Below, piece after piece: positions 31,811-32,486 of a stretch of DNA of 32,486 nucleotides (positions are counted from its first letter, which is position 1; every line of letters begins with the position of its first letter). Under the pieces are notes generated by a model. That model saw only the letters and a list, made by a program, of their open reading frames with translations. It did not search any database and was not told where the DNA came from. The position numbers and the translations under genes were made by a program. The stretch covers positions 1-32,486 of the forward strand of contig CAJMFH010000031.1 in the NCBI GenBank assembly GCA_905212635.1. The letters are read 5' to 3'. The DNA comes from an uncultured Lachnoclostridium sp. (GTDB lineage: Bacteria > Bacillota > Clostridia > Lachnospirales > Lachnospiraceae).

Positions 31811-32486
31811 TCCGGTGACAACAGCGTCTGCTTCTCCTGTCATTACGCAAAATCCAGCGATAACAAATGCACCGGCAGCTCCAGCGACTGCTATGCCTAC
31901 AATAGATCCAATAAAAAAGAACCCTGTGCACAAACAGGCTTTGACACAAATGATAGAAAAGCTCAATGCAAACGGGGCAAGTGTGCCAACGGATTTGGAT
32001 GATGAAGATGTCTATACCTGGTCTATTGAAGGAAAACTCACAGGAATTTCGTGGAGTAATTATAACATTTCTGGTGAGTTGGATTTTTCTGCTTTTGAAA
32101 CATTGACACAGTTATATTGTGACAATAATAATCTTGGTGCTCTAGATGTCTCTAATTGTCCTTCGTTGACTTCTCTAAGTTGTGACTATAATACTCTAAG
32201 TTCGCTAGATTTTTCTAACTGTTCTTCGTTGATTTTCTTATCTTGTAACAATAATAATTTCAGCGCTTTGAACGTCTCTAATTGTCCTTCGTTGAATTCT
32301 CTAAGCTGTGACTATAATACTCTAAGTTCACTAGATGTTTCTAACTGTCCTTTGTTGGAAACTTTATTGTGTGACAATAATAATCTTAGTGCTTTAGATA
32401 TTTCTAACTGTCCTTTGTTGACAGTGTTAAGTTGTGGCAGTAATAAACTAGACACATTAGATGTTTCTAATTGTTCTTCGTTGACA
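31482..32486 (+). CDS. Secreted Ig-like (BIG2) / double-cysteine-ladder LRR protein, copy 2 (3' partial)
   Basis: The frame is open from the ATG at 31482 to the window end (335 codons, no stop). Residues 1-100 are about 92% identical to copy 1: signal peptide, then a lysine-rich BIG2-type domain. The Thr/Pro linker is 21 residues shorter. LRRs start near residue 206 and keep the exact 21-residue spacing with cysteines at 213+21n and 226+21n. Their wording differs (for example SSLDVSNCPLLETLLCDNNN), with DNNN, DYNT and SNCPSL favoured over the copy 1 variants. Seven or more partial/complete repeats are visible. The C-terminus and any anchor lie outside the window. Confidence 0.85.
   Translation, partial: MKKQIVLATTLALVLTSLYCPESQAAVKPKLSKTKLTLTVGKTAKLKVKNYKGTVKWSSNKKKVAAVSKKGVVTAKKKGNAVITAKAGKKKLKCKVTVKATVKKSTVTPDPVTTASASPVITQNPAITNAPAAPATAMPTIDPIKKNPVHKQALTQMIEKLNANGASVPTDLDDEDVYTWSIEGKLTGISWSNYNISGELDFSAFETLTQLYCDNNNLGALDVSNCPSLTSLSCDYNTLSSLDFSNCSSLIFLSCNNNNFSALNVSNCPSLNSLSCDYNTLSSLDVSNCPLLETLLCDNNNLSALDISNCPLLTVLSCGSNKLDTLDVSNCSSLT

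Overview
The window looks like a chromosomal segment of a Gram-positive Clostridia, most likely a Lachnospiraceae gut commensal. The evidence is moderate G+C, AGGAGG-type ribosome binding sites, a secretin-less Tad pilus locus with Flp1/DUF5702/DUF6382-FHA type proteins, a MecA adaptor, a small 2[4Fe-4S] ferredoxin, an ASKHA/RACo-like ATPase, and lysine-rich Ig-like plus leucine-rich-repeat exoproteins. Species cannot be assigned from the sequence alone.

Layout. 1-2900 (minus strand): the 5' part of a tRNA-Gly(CCC) cut by the window edge, D-aminoacyl-tRNA deacylase (dtd), a two-domain protein joining a bacterial-type poly(ADP-ribose) glycohydrolase to a Nudix hydrolase, and a LuxR-type regulator. 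2900-3860: mostly non-coding, with an IS-end-like repeat block, one small unknown gene and a promoter region. 3861-4703 (+): mecA. 4802-10494 (minus): a 2-aminoethylphosphonate (AEP) uptake and degradation operon in the order ATPase, fused permease, binding lipoprotein, phnW, phnX, then a small DUF1858 protein. AEP would be imported, transaminated to phosphonoacetaldehyde and cleaved to acetaldehyde plus phosphate. 10731-10898 (+): ferredoxin, followed by a terminator and a compact 167-bp multi-hairpin element. 11168-15154 (minus): an unknown membrane protein, then a rhomboid protease / flavodoxin-SCP2 fusion / HIT / murG operon. 15277-16695 (+): an ASKHA (RACo-like) protein, driven by a promoter that overlaps that of the rhomboid operon.

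16586-26493 (minus) is a nearly gap-free Tad/Flp pilus locus. In transcription order it encodes an A24 prepilin peptidase, TadZ-like, TadA ATPase, TadB, TadC with a large external insert, an Flp1-like pilin, a TadG-like DUF5702 protein, a TadE-like protein with tandem Cys/His motifs, a second A24 peptidase, a small TadE-like pseudopilin and a DUF6382-like FHA protein. A strong promoter lies upstream at 26540-26569. An unusual long hairpin lies inside the operon at 19445-19547.

26671-29236: a DUF2508 gene (+) overlaps tail-to-tail with a membrane-anchored MutS-like ATPase (minus), which is coupled to a HAD hydrolase. 29400-29939: the C-terminal half of a MATE transporter, still attached to what looks like its own operator, promoter and ribosome binding site (a deletion remnant). 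30096-end: two tandem paralogous secreted proteins. They have near-identical 5' regions, signal peptides and Ig-like domains but diverged 21-residue leucine-rich repeats that carry a strictly periodic double cysteine ladder. The second copy runs off the window.

The most distinctive items are the PARG-Nudix fusion, the double-cysteine-ladder LRR pair, the 167-bp branched element, the intra-operon hairpin, the Cys/His-bearing pseudopilin and the two convergent gene overlaps.
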